Of a stretch of 15,342 nucleotides of DNA, positions 1-7,227 are shown one piece after another. Origin of the DNA: Coemansia sp. RSA 922 (lineage: Eukaryota; Kickxellomycota; Kickxellomycetes; Kickxellales; Kickxellaceae); contig JANBQS010000564.1 in the NCBI GenBank assembly GCA_027577415.1, positions 1 through 15,342 of the forward strand, given 5' to 3'. Within the stretch, counting starts at the first letter, position 1, and the number at the start of each line of letters is the position of its first letter. The notes beneath the pieces were generated by a model. That model was not told the origin of the DNA and made no database searches. It saw only the letters and a program-made list of their open reading frames with translations. The translations under genes and the position numbers were made by a program.

Positions 1-230
1 CTAGATCCAAAGTAAAGCATTACATTCTTGTCTGTGGTAAAATCTGCCTTGCTCAATTCCAATAAACTATCATCTTTTAGGATGCAATATACCTCGTTGG
101 AAACATCAGTTTGAATACCACTTTTTATTTCTTTGGCTATTTCCACAAGCCCATTCTCAGTAAATGTCTTCTTACAATTGAATATAAGTGCACCATAATT
201 ATCTACAAAGGCGAAAATGCTCCCAGGCAT
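1..230 (-). CDS. Small hypothetical protein, partial (3' end beyond the left edge)
   Basis: An open minus-strand frame starts at the ATG at 228-230 and runs off the left edge: 76 codons with no stop. The protein starts MPGSIFAFVDNYG, then has NCKKTF at about residues 18-23 and an alternating hydrophobic/charged pattern (LVEIAKEIKSGI, EVYCILKDD) like a small alpha/beta domain. I do not recognise a family. The first ATG after an upstream in-frame TAG was taken as start; the frame above it is open but has no ATG and is pyrimidine-rich leader. A TATA-like AATAAAAGCC lies about 95 bp upstream. The segment FAFVDN...CKKTF resembles FALVYN...CKKVF in the 110-aa protein at 4008-4340, which suggests distant paralogues. 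The last codons may be coding or may run into an intron; this cannot be decided here. Confidence 0.5.
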   Translation of the reverse strand, partial: MPGSIFAFVDNYGALIFNCKKTFTENGLVEIAKEIKSGIQTDVSNEVYCILKDDSLLELSKADFTTDKNVMLYFGS

Positions 231-323
231 GATGGATTGAGTAGTTAATCCTAGAACTGTTTGAAATAGTAGAGTAGTAAGGAAAGTGACGAGAACAAGA
301 AGAAAAATGGACTAAAATGGCTT

Positions 324-333
324 GGCTTTTATT
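324..333 (-). promoter_or_regulatory. TATA-like element of the edge gene
   Basis: The minus strand reads AATAAAAGCC, followed downstream by AAGCC and then a C/T-rich leader up to the ATG at 230. The same order (TATA-like box, AAG then G or C then C, pyrimidine-rich leader, ATG) occurs before the genes at 2446 and 4340. Functional use is inferred. Confidence 0.4.
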
Positions 334-334
334 C

Positions 335-2031
335 CTGCTTAAAAGCATTCCTGCCTTCTCACAATCAAGGATGGAAGGAACAATTTCTTTTTTGAGAGTA
401 TTCCAGATATTAGAATTTACAGTCAGCAGCCCCACTCACATGATGCCAATGATTGGACCTTGACTGTGGAAGTCTTGCCCACTGTCCATTTCCCAATATG
501 TCTAATTATTGCTAATTAATTGGGCACATTGTAGATTTATTAGATTACTGTTACAGTTTTTATGTAATTATTTGATTCAGGTCGAATATAGTTGCTATTT
601 TCAAATTGCACCTTGCGAGTCAAGCACATTTGTGCAAATGTCCAAATAATTAATGAATATCCTGATACTTCATAGTAGAGAGCAGATTGTAGGGTACTGA
701 ATTTTTTGGGTGGGATAGTTTTGCCACGTTTAGGTATATATTCTTTACCAAAGTAGAGAATTTGCATATAAATACAGCAAAATTGGATCACCCAATAAAA
801 GGCGGAACCTGAGGGGACCTTGGGTGACAAGAAACCTTTTAAAAAATTATAGTTTTTTTTAGCTACTCATGTCTTTTTATACCACTATAAACTTAATAAT
901 GCCCAAAAAATATGTATTGCAAATTACTGATATCACAGCTATGTTTAGAAAATAAGTTAATAATTTTTGGGATCAAGATGACCCCCTAAAGATTAAAGGT
1001 GATTGCCTAACTACTCTATGGTTGCTGGTGCACAGACCCTTATATAGGGCAAACAGTCCATGGGAGACAGTAATGGCACTACTACTGGTGATCAAGGTGC
1101 CATTGATCATAGCCATAGAAATCAGGCCAAAATAAAATGTCAGATATTGTCACTGAGCATTGAAATCCTACAGATACAACTGCAAACATAATGCTGTAGC
1201 ATTCATGAAACAATCAGATGTCTCCATTAGTAAGGGATTCATTCCTGAAGCAATCTATAATAAGATGACAAGGCCAGCCTACTAGCAATAGTAACCTAAT
1301 TATTATCAACTACAAGAGTAGAGGTTGCCAGCAATATCAGTGAGAGATCTCTGAGTCATTAGCCATTCAATGAGTCACCAGGAAATTACTTGGCTTAGTG
1401 GGCTGTACGATTTCAATAGTCTATGACAATATCCCACATTTATGTTTGGGGACTTGCTCACTATCATAGTGATCAATGGTCTACCAATCAATTGTAGTGG
1501 AGTTTGTTACTACTCTCATGGACCACCATCCCTATTTAAATTTTTGCACCCCAGTAACCATAGAGCAGTTCTTTTGATCAACTTTTTTTTTATAGCTTTT
1601 ATACACTTTAAATATAAGGTGTAAGGACTGGTGAACATTGGTTTCTGCTACTAGCAAATTTACTCATACTTAAATCTACTGTCTTGATCTGTTGCTCCCA
1701 TGTGTTCTCTGTGACTAGTTTTGTATAAGGGGAGTATTAGCTCAGGATTCACAGGTTACAATAGTTATATATTAATATAAATAGAGGCCTATATGCATAA
1801 AATATGAATAGAAAACCAAGCCATAGCTGCTATGGAGTTGGCCCTAAATAAGCCAATGCAAGTGTGCTGGAAATGTAGAATAAGTAGACTGTTGATTGGA
1901 AAACCATTGATTGCAATGGTAATAATAAAGGGCCATGTATATTACATCTCAGTATTTGTCCTCATTGGTGGCCATCATGTAAACCAGAACTTGTAGAGAG
2001 AATAATATCATGGAAGAACATAGTATCCCAT
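335..2031. other. AT-rich intergenic stretch, no convincing gene
   Basis: About 1.7 kb with no ORF I would call. Two short coding-like fragments lie on the plus strand. One is an ATG frame at 1060-1191 (43 codons, starting MGDSNGTTTG, ending in an amphipathic ILQIQLQT tail), just after a TATA-like CCTTATATAGGG at about 1038-1049. The other is a second open frame, shifted by one base, that follows a TGA at 1154 and runs to a TAG at about 1285; it contains KGFIPEAIYNKM. They could be the decayed remains of one gene broken by a frameshift, or chance. The minus-strand frame at 540-830 has no ATG start near its beginning. No tRNA, LTR or terminal inverted repeat was seen. Confidence 0.35.
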
Positions 2032-2044
2032 TAAAAACTTGTTT

Positions 2045-2446
2045 TTATGAAATTACACAACCACAACATGTATAGGGATATACCTTATTGATATATGCCC
2101 TCTTGTAATGTATTTTAAGTGGAGGGCTATTCACTACAAAAGTGTTCAACCACCTTGATATACTTTGTATGGTAAAGTCATCTAGTGAATAATCATGGAA
2201 ACTCCTTGCTTCAATAACTCCTTCTTTAGCAGTAATTGTTGTGTTTGCATAGGTAGCTGAGCCTACCCTCATCACAACCCCTAAATAGAATGGATAATCA
2301 AATGGGAGTGCTGATTCCTTCATATACTTTTCTAAAGAGATGATAGTAGATTTGTCTTTTGCAACAATTACCAGGTCTCCTTCAGTATAACCTTTAGCAC
2401 TGGGTTTCCAACCAGTTGTTTCATAGTTAACATCAAAATACAACAT
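2045..2446 (-). CDS. Small hypothetical protein with C-terminal CaaX (prenylation) box
   Basis: A 133-aa single-exon ORF. The start is the ATG at 2444-2446, about 130 bp downstream of a clear TATATAAG box. The protein has no signal peptide and no membrane segment. It mixes short beta-like and helical stretches (GDLVIVAKD, YPFYLGVVMRVG, ISRWLNTFVVN) and resembles no family I know. It ends YTCCGCVIS. The last four residues fit a CaaX box (C130, V, I, S); Ser in the last position is typical of farnesyltransferase substrates. C127 and C128 just before are placed like the palmitoylated cysteines of H-Ras-type tails. Such a tail would tether the protein to membranes; this is inference from the motif. 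The coding frame has no internal stops and reads as a balanced protein, so I consider the gene real despite its AT-rich surroundings. Confidence 0.6.
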   Translation of the reverse strand: MLYFDVNYETTGWKPSAKGYTEGDLVIVAKDKSTIISLEKYMKESALPFDYPFYLGVVMRVGSATYANTTITAKEGVIEARSFHDYSLDDFTIQSISRWLNTFVVNSPPLKIHYKRAYINKVYPYTCCGCVIS

Positions 2447-2574
2447 TGCAAACTAGATAATATTGCTATAATGTAGTAGAGAGAATAATAGTATTATCAG
2501 AACAGTAAGTAGAGCAGGTGAGAGAGAGAGGATGAGATTGCAATATTGGAAAAAGTGAATGGCATTGAGTGGGG

Positions 2575-2582
2575 CTTATATA
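2575..2582 (-). promoter_or_regulatory. TATA box of the CaaX-protein gene
   Basis: The minus strand reads GTATATAAGCCCC, a near-consensus TATA box 129 bp upstream of the ATG at 2446. The leader between them is rich in C and T (a CTCTCTCTCTC run at about 2518-2530), as in many fungal core promoters. Confidence 0.6.
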
Positions 2583-2610
2583 CAAGCTAAACATTTCTTT
2601 CCCTTCCTAG

Positions 2611-2936
2611 GCATCTGAGCTTTAAAGTCTTATCTATATTGAAGGAAAGCTTTGATATTCTTTGAGGCTAAGAAGAGCATATATTGCTGTTGATTGCCAG
2701 ATGCAAAATTGGGGATAAAAGTGTCCAGTATCTGTTTCTACTTATGAGCAGCTGATTTTTAAAAGTCTTATTTCCATTGTATAAAGACATGGCTTCCCTT
2801 TGAGTCTAAGAGCAGCAATTATTGCTGTTGATTGAGAGATGAGAAAAAGGGGATAGAATGTGCAGAGTATCTGTTTCCACTTCCAAGCAGCTGGGCTTTG
2901 AAGGCTCAAGTGCTTTAAACCCATGACAAGGAAGCC
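2611..2936. repeat. Degenerate 138-bp tandem repeat, about 2.4 copies
   Basis: Two adjacent units, at about 2662-2799 and 2800-2936, align along their length with a period of 138-139 bp. Anchors: TTGAGGCTAAG at 2662 against TTGAGTCTAAG at 2800; ATTGCTGTTGATTG at 2683 and 2821; TATCTGTTTC at 2729 and 2868; GCAGCTG at about 2748 and 2887. A partial third unit at about 2611-2661 matches the unit end (AAAGTCTTA at 2624 and 2762). It lies immediately upstream of the TATA box at 2575-2582, so it may be a repeated upstream regulatory region. Minus-strand frames across it are not conserved between units, so it is probably not coding. Confidence 0.7.
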
Positions 2937-3322
2937 ACTGTAGGTTTACATATTTTATAAATAAACTAGGATTAATTGCATAGACAGCTGGTAACTTGAT
3001 AATCAAGCTTCCAGGCTACAGGGCACCCTCTCTCAACATATACTGATCACTTCCTTTGCTTTAGTATTTGCCTGTTACTTGTCTAGAAGATAATTTTTAG
3101 CAGAAAGGATAGATGCTAAAGCTATGGTTTATTTCAAAGTATCCCAGTTTTTTTATACAAGGGAGAAAGGACTAAATTTGGAAAACACTGCCAATGGCCA
3201 TAGGGTGGACACTTTTCTTTCTTTTTTGCATTTATAAAAGCTTTTATGGTGCCCAAAAAGGTGCAGTATTATTTATTGATTGGTAAGGCGTATTTGAGCT
3301 AATTACATCAAGGTGCACTTAC

Positions 3323-3420
3323 CAGCCAAATTCTGATTGAAGCATTTGTTTCAATGTAGCAGACATGCAAGTTGGTTCTCCTTTGGCAGCTTCTACTTCA
3401 AGCATATACCAAAGAATCTT
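3323..3420 (-). CDS. Probable internal exon of an unrecognised spliced gene
   Basis: Minus-strand open segment of 98 nt (KILWYMLEVEAAKGEP..., ending ...QMLQSEFG) flanked by good splice signals. Upstream, a 61- or 70-nt intron candidate has GTGAGT donors (first base 3481 or 3490), the branch-like AACTAAT at 3441-3447 and the acceptor CATAG ending at 3421. Downstream is a consensus GTAAGT donor starting at 3322. The preceding frame (…LDFKDNIDIK) enters in phase 0 from either donor, because the two are 9 nt apart. If the donor at 3322 is not used, the frame stops at 3319-3321. I could not place a start ATG in the matching frame (it is closed by a TGA about 75 nt before the donors), nor the next exon. 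Product unknown. The gene could also be a pseudogene. Confidence 0.35.
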
Positions 3421-3481
3421 CTATGCCACATTTTATGGCTATTAGTTATTTGTATTGGGAATAGAATCGCTCAATACTCAC
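3421..3481 (-). other. Candidate intron (GTGAGT ... AACTAAT ... CATAG)
   Basis: The minus strand has the donor GTGAGT, a branch-like AACTAAT about 20 nt before the acceptor, and a CATAG acceptor. Length is 61 nt, or 70 nt if the donor at 3490 is used. The signals match the better supported 76-nt intron in the protease gene at 13159-13234. Confidence 0.4.
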
Positions 3482-3703
3482 TGGACTCACTTTAATATCT
3501 ATATTATCTTTAAAATCCAACTGGTGTGTAAATGTGAGCCGAGAACATAACCATAGTCACTAGGGAGCAGGCCTTTAAATAATCCAATGTGAAGGACAAA
3601 AACAATACAAAGGCCGTAGAATGGTGATCACAATAGTAATAGTAAGTGTCAATAAAAATATAGTGGAGTGCTGGTTCACTCCACCTGACCATGGCTAGCC
3701 AAT

Positions 3704-4006
3704 CTAGATATCAACAGCATGTGACCTATGAGAATGGAGGAGCATTGGCAGATTTTCTACTAGTGAAAAGCATGTCCGAACTGCCAGCTCATCCAGGTCT
3801 TGCAGCTCATGAATCAAAGTATGAATTACAATGAGTGCCTTTCTGGCACCATTAGGAAACCTTTCTCTTGTTTTCTATTTTGAAAAGATATTTATTATGC
3901 TATTTAAAAGTCTAGAGTATACTCTTACATTATGAACTAAATATTGCCTTTTCTGCTTTTTGTTATTCCCAAACTCGTAGTTATTCAATCCTGGCATGTT
4001 ACTCAT
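3704..4006 (-). CDS. Candidate spliced small gene, 82 aa, unknown function
   Basis: Proposed exons on the minus strand are 4006-3929 and 3874-3704, joined in phase 0 across a 54-nt intron (donor GTAAGA from 3928, acceptor AAATAG ending at 3875). Exon 1 starts MSNMPGLNNYEFG and contains a basic KKQKRQ stretch. Exon 2 (56 residues, then TAG at 3704-3706) includes KALIVIHTLIHELQDLDELA, which reads as an amphipathic helix. In-frame ATGs at 4027, 4006 and 3997 are all possible starts; the frame is open back to a TGA near 4062. The start at 4006 lies one base after the stop of the 110-aa gene, so the two may share a transcript, or this may be the alternative 3' part of one spliced gene. I see no family resemblance and no TATA box of its own. 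Confidence 0.38.
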
Positions 4007-4007
4007 C

Positions 4008-4340
4008 TCATTCCCAGAGCTGCACATGTGGGTTGGCAATAAGAGCTGACCACTGCACTTCGGTCAATGCAGCAATGATCTTTCCTTGTACTTGGTTAAT
4101 GCTCAAGAGATTTTCATTCATTACAATTGGATTCCACTTGTACTTGCCACTCTCCACACTAAGTATGTACAACTTGTAGTAGTCCCTAATTGCTCTCTCA
4201 GTTTGATAAACATTGTCAAGAATATAATGCCTCAGGCCTTCCAGTGACATTCCCATGAGAAAAACCTTTTTGCACTTGTTGGTCAAGTGATTATACACTA
4301 GTGCAAATGGGGGGTCCATTATATCATATTGTGAATCCAT
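4008..4340 (-). CDS. Small hypothetical protein, 110 aa
   Basis: Single-exon ORF from the ATG at 4338-4340 (MDSQYDIMDPPF) to the TGA at 4008-4010. A second in-frame ATG gives MDPPF at residue 8. The protein has no signal peptide or membrane span. The middle contains NKCKKVF and YYKLYILSVESGKYKW, and a helical C-terminus (GKIIAALTEVQWSALI). The stretch FALVYN...CKKVF matches FAFVDN...CKKTF of the edge gene at 1-230, with YQT and YIL further on also alignable to QT and YCIL. This is weak but ordered similarity, so distant paralogy is likely but not certain. Upstream are a TATA-like element near 4500 and a C/T-rich leader. Function unknown. Confidence 0.5.
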   Translation of the reverse strand: MDSQYDIMDPPFALVYNHLTNKCKKVFLMGMSLEGLRHYILDNVYQTERAIRDYYKLYILSVESGKYKWNPIVMNENLLSINQVQGKIIAALTEVQWSALIANPHVQLWE

Positions 4341-4493
4341 GTAAATAATGCGTAATAATGCGAAATAATACGAAATATTGTGAAGAAAGAAAAGCAGAAA
4401 GGGATGTTTTTACTCATTCTCCCTTTTCTCTCTTTTTTTTCTTTCATGGGCCAACCATTGACTGCAGAGCACTGGCCATCAAAGGCTTGACTG

Positions 4494-4504
4494 CCTTTTA
4501 AAAA
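4494..4504 (-). promoter_or_regulatory. TATA-like element of the 110-aa gene
   Basis: The minus strand reads TTTTTAAAAGG, followed by CAGTCAAGCC, about 155 bp upstream of the ATG at 4340. It parallels the AATAAAAGCCAAGCC of the edge gene. Functional use is inferred. Confidence 0.35.
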
Positions 4505-4540
4505 TTTCGTGAATAAATACCTATAAATAGCCACAGTCAG

Positions 4541-4915
4541 CAGGGATCACCTGCACCTACTTTGTAATATACATGTGCTCTGTGTCAATGGAAACCAGCT
4601 TGAAGGCCAGAATTGAGCATGGGTGCTCAGTGGTCTAATTACACACGTTTTTAGTTCCAATGCAAATCTACCTAATACTGATGGAAATTATGTAATAATT
4701 ATTGGCTTCTAGGCTAAAGCCACTTCAAGCATACTCTCCATGAATGCTGACATTATATTCTCTACTCTACAGCCTCTGTGGAAGTGCCACAGTGAATTAA
4801 ACCATATGGGGATGGCCCATGTCAGTGTGCATACCTTGCCACCTAGTGGCATCAAATAGAGCTATAATTTCTTCTAATAATGTTTATTGGTTAATGCAAT
4901 AATATTTCTAATAGT
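4541..4915. other. AT-rich spacer with a short plus-strand coding-like ORF
   Basis: No firm gene. On the plus strand an ATG frame runs 4740-4859 (39 codons, starting MNADIIFSTLQPLW, ending VHTLPPSGIK). The same frame is open back to a possible acceptor TTCTAG ending at 4712. A TATA-like CTATAAATAG lies at 4521-4530, also on the plus strand, with a short ATG frame at 4573. This could be the last exon of a small plus-strand gene converging on the 705-aa gene, or chance. The rest shows nothing recognisable. Confidence 0.2.
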
Positions 4916-7033
4916 CTAGTTGTTCTCCTTGATCACAGAGGAGATGGGCAAAATAATTGGGTTTGGCTGCAAAGTACTGTTGTCATGTGTCAACTCAATG
5001 TGGCTTGGCTGGCCATTGACGTAAATGAGTCTGGTGGACAACTTGTTCTGTCCACTTGGTTGTTCAATGGGCTGTTGAGGGGTCACGTCATGCCTTGGCA
5101 GAGAAAAGGGCTGATCTCCAAAAGAGTGTGACTGGTGGAAGGAGTGTGAGTGCTCATGGAAAGAGTGAGGCTGGCTGTTAGAATGGGGAATAAGTATTCT
5201 AGACTGAGGAACACTTGAAGAGTCTGGCAAGACATGTCCTGATTGCCAGTAGTATGGCATTTGAAAGTTGAAATCCCCATTGTTTGTGCCAAACAAGTTG
5301 CTCAGCTCTGCCACAGCTCCGGCAGTAGTTTCAGAGGGAGTGGGTGAGGTAGCTCTAGTATGACCAACTGGATCAGATATGGAGCGTGGCAAGGGAGCTG
5401 GGTAAGCAGCACTATCAAAGATGCGAGAAGGAGAGATCATGCTCTGAGTGTGGCCAGTAGGAGTGGGAGAGGCAATCCTATTTAACAAAAGGCTGTCATT
5501 GTAGCTTGCAGCATCATGGAGGCTGGCAGATGACCTGCTCTTGACTGTTAGGTTGACAATGGCATCAAGAAGGTCAGGCTGGGGGACACCCTCTGGGTCA
5601 TAGCTGCCCAATGCTTGGCTGTAGTTGGGACTAAGAGCAAACCTATAGTTATGGTCATGTGCAGCTCCAACTGAACTAGATGGGTCATAGTTGATAAAGC
5701 TAGAAAAGAACTCCTCATCTGTGTGTACTTGATTAGAAGAGTGAGAGACTTGTTCACCTTCTTCAGCTTGGTACTGGCCCATGCTGTTATATGAATTCAT
5801 GCTCACACTATTGTTGGAGCTATCTTGCTTGTTGGAAAACACCCGTGATTTTGACCTCTTCATCTCATAGTGGCCATCAAGTTCATCTGGCCTGTTTGGC
5901 TTGCTAGACTTGGCAATACCAATTGGCTGAGTCTCCAATGGAGGTTGAACATTATCCATGTGCTCAGGGGCAGCACTCTGCTCACGTACTCTCTTCTGCA
6001 AACCCTTTGCCTTTGCTGCATTTCTCTGGTGCTGCAAGGTCTCACCATGTGGAGCTAGGTGAACATCTGTTTGAAGAGAGACCTTGGCAGCAGCAGTGCG
6101 GACTTCCTTGGGCATGGACATTACCTCATCAATCAACCTGTCCAAGTACCCCGTAATAATAGAATGACAACCAGTAGTAGTCAAGTGAGGAAGTGGGGCT
6201 ACATGTGGATTACGAGCATTGAGCTCAGTGATGTAGGTGTTGGCCAAATTCTGGGCACACCTGTCCATGTAGAGGACCATTGTTGGGCCATGTCTCCTGA
6301 TCATGGCTCTAATCCACCTTTCTGGCTCTGAGACATCATCAGACACATCGGCATCATCAACTGGCTCTGTGAAGGAGAAAGTCTGATAGGACCTCTCTGG
6401 GTAGTGGAGCTCGACATACTGCCTATGTTGGACATACTTTTTCATAGCCTTGATGGAAGCCAGGTTCTTCTTTTCAATGTTGGTCCTGTAGGGAGGCAGA
6501 GCTTGGGAAGAACGGCCAGACTTGTGCCTAGCATTACCACGTTGGGACTGGTTTTTAATCAGGTAGCCTACTTCGTGCAGAGACTTGAAGGGGACAGACC
6601 ACCTAGACCTTGTATTGATGTGCTTGGTGTTTATTTGACGTACACTGTGCTTGCCTCCAGCAGCAGTTTGAAGGTCCCTGAGCAGGGTAAACCAGCGCCT
6701 ACAGTCCTTGTTTGGATTTGAATCATTAAAAATCTCTAGTCTGTTAATAATGTCTTCATCGGTTACAGGGACATAGCCAGGAGTGGACTTGTTGGTTTCA
6801 TTCTCGCTTTCAATAAGTTCAACAAGACTAATATCCCTTATGTCCAAGTAACGGTGGTCCAAGTGTAGTATACCATCAGTACCAATCTTGGTGTGTCTGG
6901 ACAGTACCCAGTGGAAGTTGTCAGTGTCCTTTGGGTACCAGCTGCCCCGCTCATTGTTGGCCATGTCGTAGTCCTCACCAGTAGTGTCCATCTCCAAGCT
7001 TGGGGTTTGTCTCTTCTTGGTCCGTTTAGTCAT
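4916..7033 (-). CDS. Unrecognised 705-aa protein, basic N-terminus and Ser/His-rich tail
   Basis: Long single-exon ORF. I chose the ATG at 7031-7033 (MTKRTKKRQ); the frame is open upstream but encodes only a run of Phe and Leu from the pyrimidine-rich leader. Residues 1-9 look like a nuclear localisation signal. About residues 30-220 are a compact region with several tryptophans (SWYPKDTDNFHWVLSRH, CRRWFTLLRDL, RSRWSVPFKSLHEVGYLI). About residues 238-325 are probably helical (ERWIRAMIRRHGP, GYLDRLIDEVMSMPKEV). From about 350 to the end it is low-complexity: Ser, Thr, Pro, Gln and His, including a HSHSFHQSHSF tract. This layout (basic start, folded N-terminal half, disordered tail) is common in fungal transcription or chromatin regulators, but I recognise no domain and assign no function. 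It is divergent from the pab gene. Confidence 0.75.
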   Translation of the reverse strand: MTKRTKKRQTPSLEMDTTGEDYDMANNERGSWYPKDTDNFHWVLSRHTKIGTDGILHLDHRYLDIRDISLVELIESENETNKSTPGYVPVTDEDIINRLEIFNDSNPNKDCRRWFTLLRDLQTAAGGKHSVRQINTKHINTRSRWSVPFKSLHEVGYLIKNQSQRGNARHKSGRSSQALPPYRTNIEKKNLASIKAMKKYVQHRQYVELHYPERSYQTFSFTEPVDDADVSDDVSEPERWIRAMIRRHGPTMVLYMDRCAQNLANTYITELNARNPHVAPLPHLTTTGCHSIITGYLDRLIDEVMSMPKEVRTAAAKVSLQTDVHLAPHGETLQHQRNAAKAKGLQKRVREQSAAPEHMDNVQPPLETQPIGIAKSSKPNRPDELDGHYEMKRSKSRVFSNKQDSSNNSVSMNSYNSMGQYQAEEGEQVSHSSNQVHTDEEFFSSFINYDPSSSVGAAHDHNYRFALSPNYSQALGSYDPEGVPQPDLLDAIVNLTVKSRSSASLHDAASYNDSLLLNRIASPTPTGHTQSMISPSRIFDSAAYPAPLPRSISDPVGHTRATSPTPSETTAGAVAELSNLFGTNNGDFNFQMPYYWQSGHVLPDSSSVPQSRILIPHSNSQPHSFHEHSHSFHQSHSFGDQPFSLPRHDVTPQQPIEQPSGQNKLSTRLIYVNGQPSHIELTHDNSTLQPNPIILPISSVIKENN

Positions 7034-7124
7034 AGTTTCAACAAAGAAATAAAAAAGAAAAAGATAGAATAGTAGTATGTATACGTGTATATCAACTTTG
7101 GAAAAAGAAAGAAAAAAGTATAGA

Positions 7125-7178
7125 ATGGGGAGGAGGAGGAAGAAGAAGAAGAAGAAGAAGAAGGAGTACACACACACA
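7125..7178. repeat. AGG/AGA microsatellite and CA run in the leader of the 705-aa gene
   Basis: The plus strand shows an AGG run (about 7131-7140), an AGA run (about 7141-7163) and then ACACACACACA (about 7168-7178). On the mRNA strand this is a long C/T-rich leader between the TATA-like box and the ATG at 7033. It creates artefactual poly-Phe and poly-Leu frames. Confidence 0.85.
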
Positions 7179-7218
7179 TGAATGTTCAAAAAACCAAGCC
7201 TCAATGCTGCTTGGCCAT

Positions 7219-7226
7219 CTTTTAAA
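7219..7226 (-). promoter_or_regulatory. TATA-like element of the 705-aa gene
   Basis: The minus strand reads GGTTTAAAAGATGGCC, followed by the pyrimidine-rich leader and the ATG at 7033, about 190 bp away. The spacing and sequence resemble those of the small genes on the left. Use is inferred. Confidence 0.35.
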
Positions 7227-7227
7227 C

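Noticed and set aside
540..830. Minus-strand frame of 96 codons
   Set aside because: It begins at a TTG; the first ATG is far inside. It has an odd composition, no promoter and no motif.
1442..1624. Plus-strand 60-codon ORF
   Set aside because: Low-complexity, Phe-rich end derived from a T run, with no upstream promoter. Likely chance in AT-rich DNA.
2742..3006. Minus-strand ORFs across the tandem repeat
   Set aside because: The frames are not conserved between the repeat units, so they are probably incidental.
3234..3247. Perfect 14-bp palindrome ATAAAAGCTTTTAT
   Set aside because: Short and AT-rich, with no partner copy and no target-site duplication. Expected by chance in such DNA; not evidence of a transposon end.
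4617..4680. tRNA-like box A (GCTCAGTGGTCTA) followed by GTTCCAAT
   Set aside because: The boxes are too close, no acceptor or anticodon stems can be formed, and there is no T-run terminator at the right place.
7034..7204. N-terminal extension of the 705-aa protein with poly-Phe and Leu, looking like a signal or membrane segment
   Set aside because: It is the translated pyrimidine-rich leader (AGG/AGA and CA microsatellite on the other strand). The compositional change at the ATG at 7033 and the TATA-like box at about 7220 support the shorter start.
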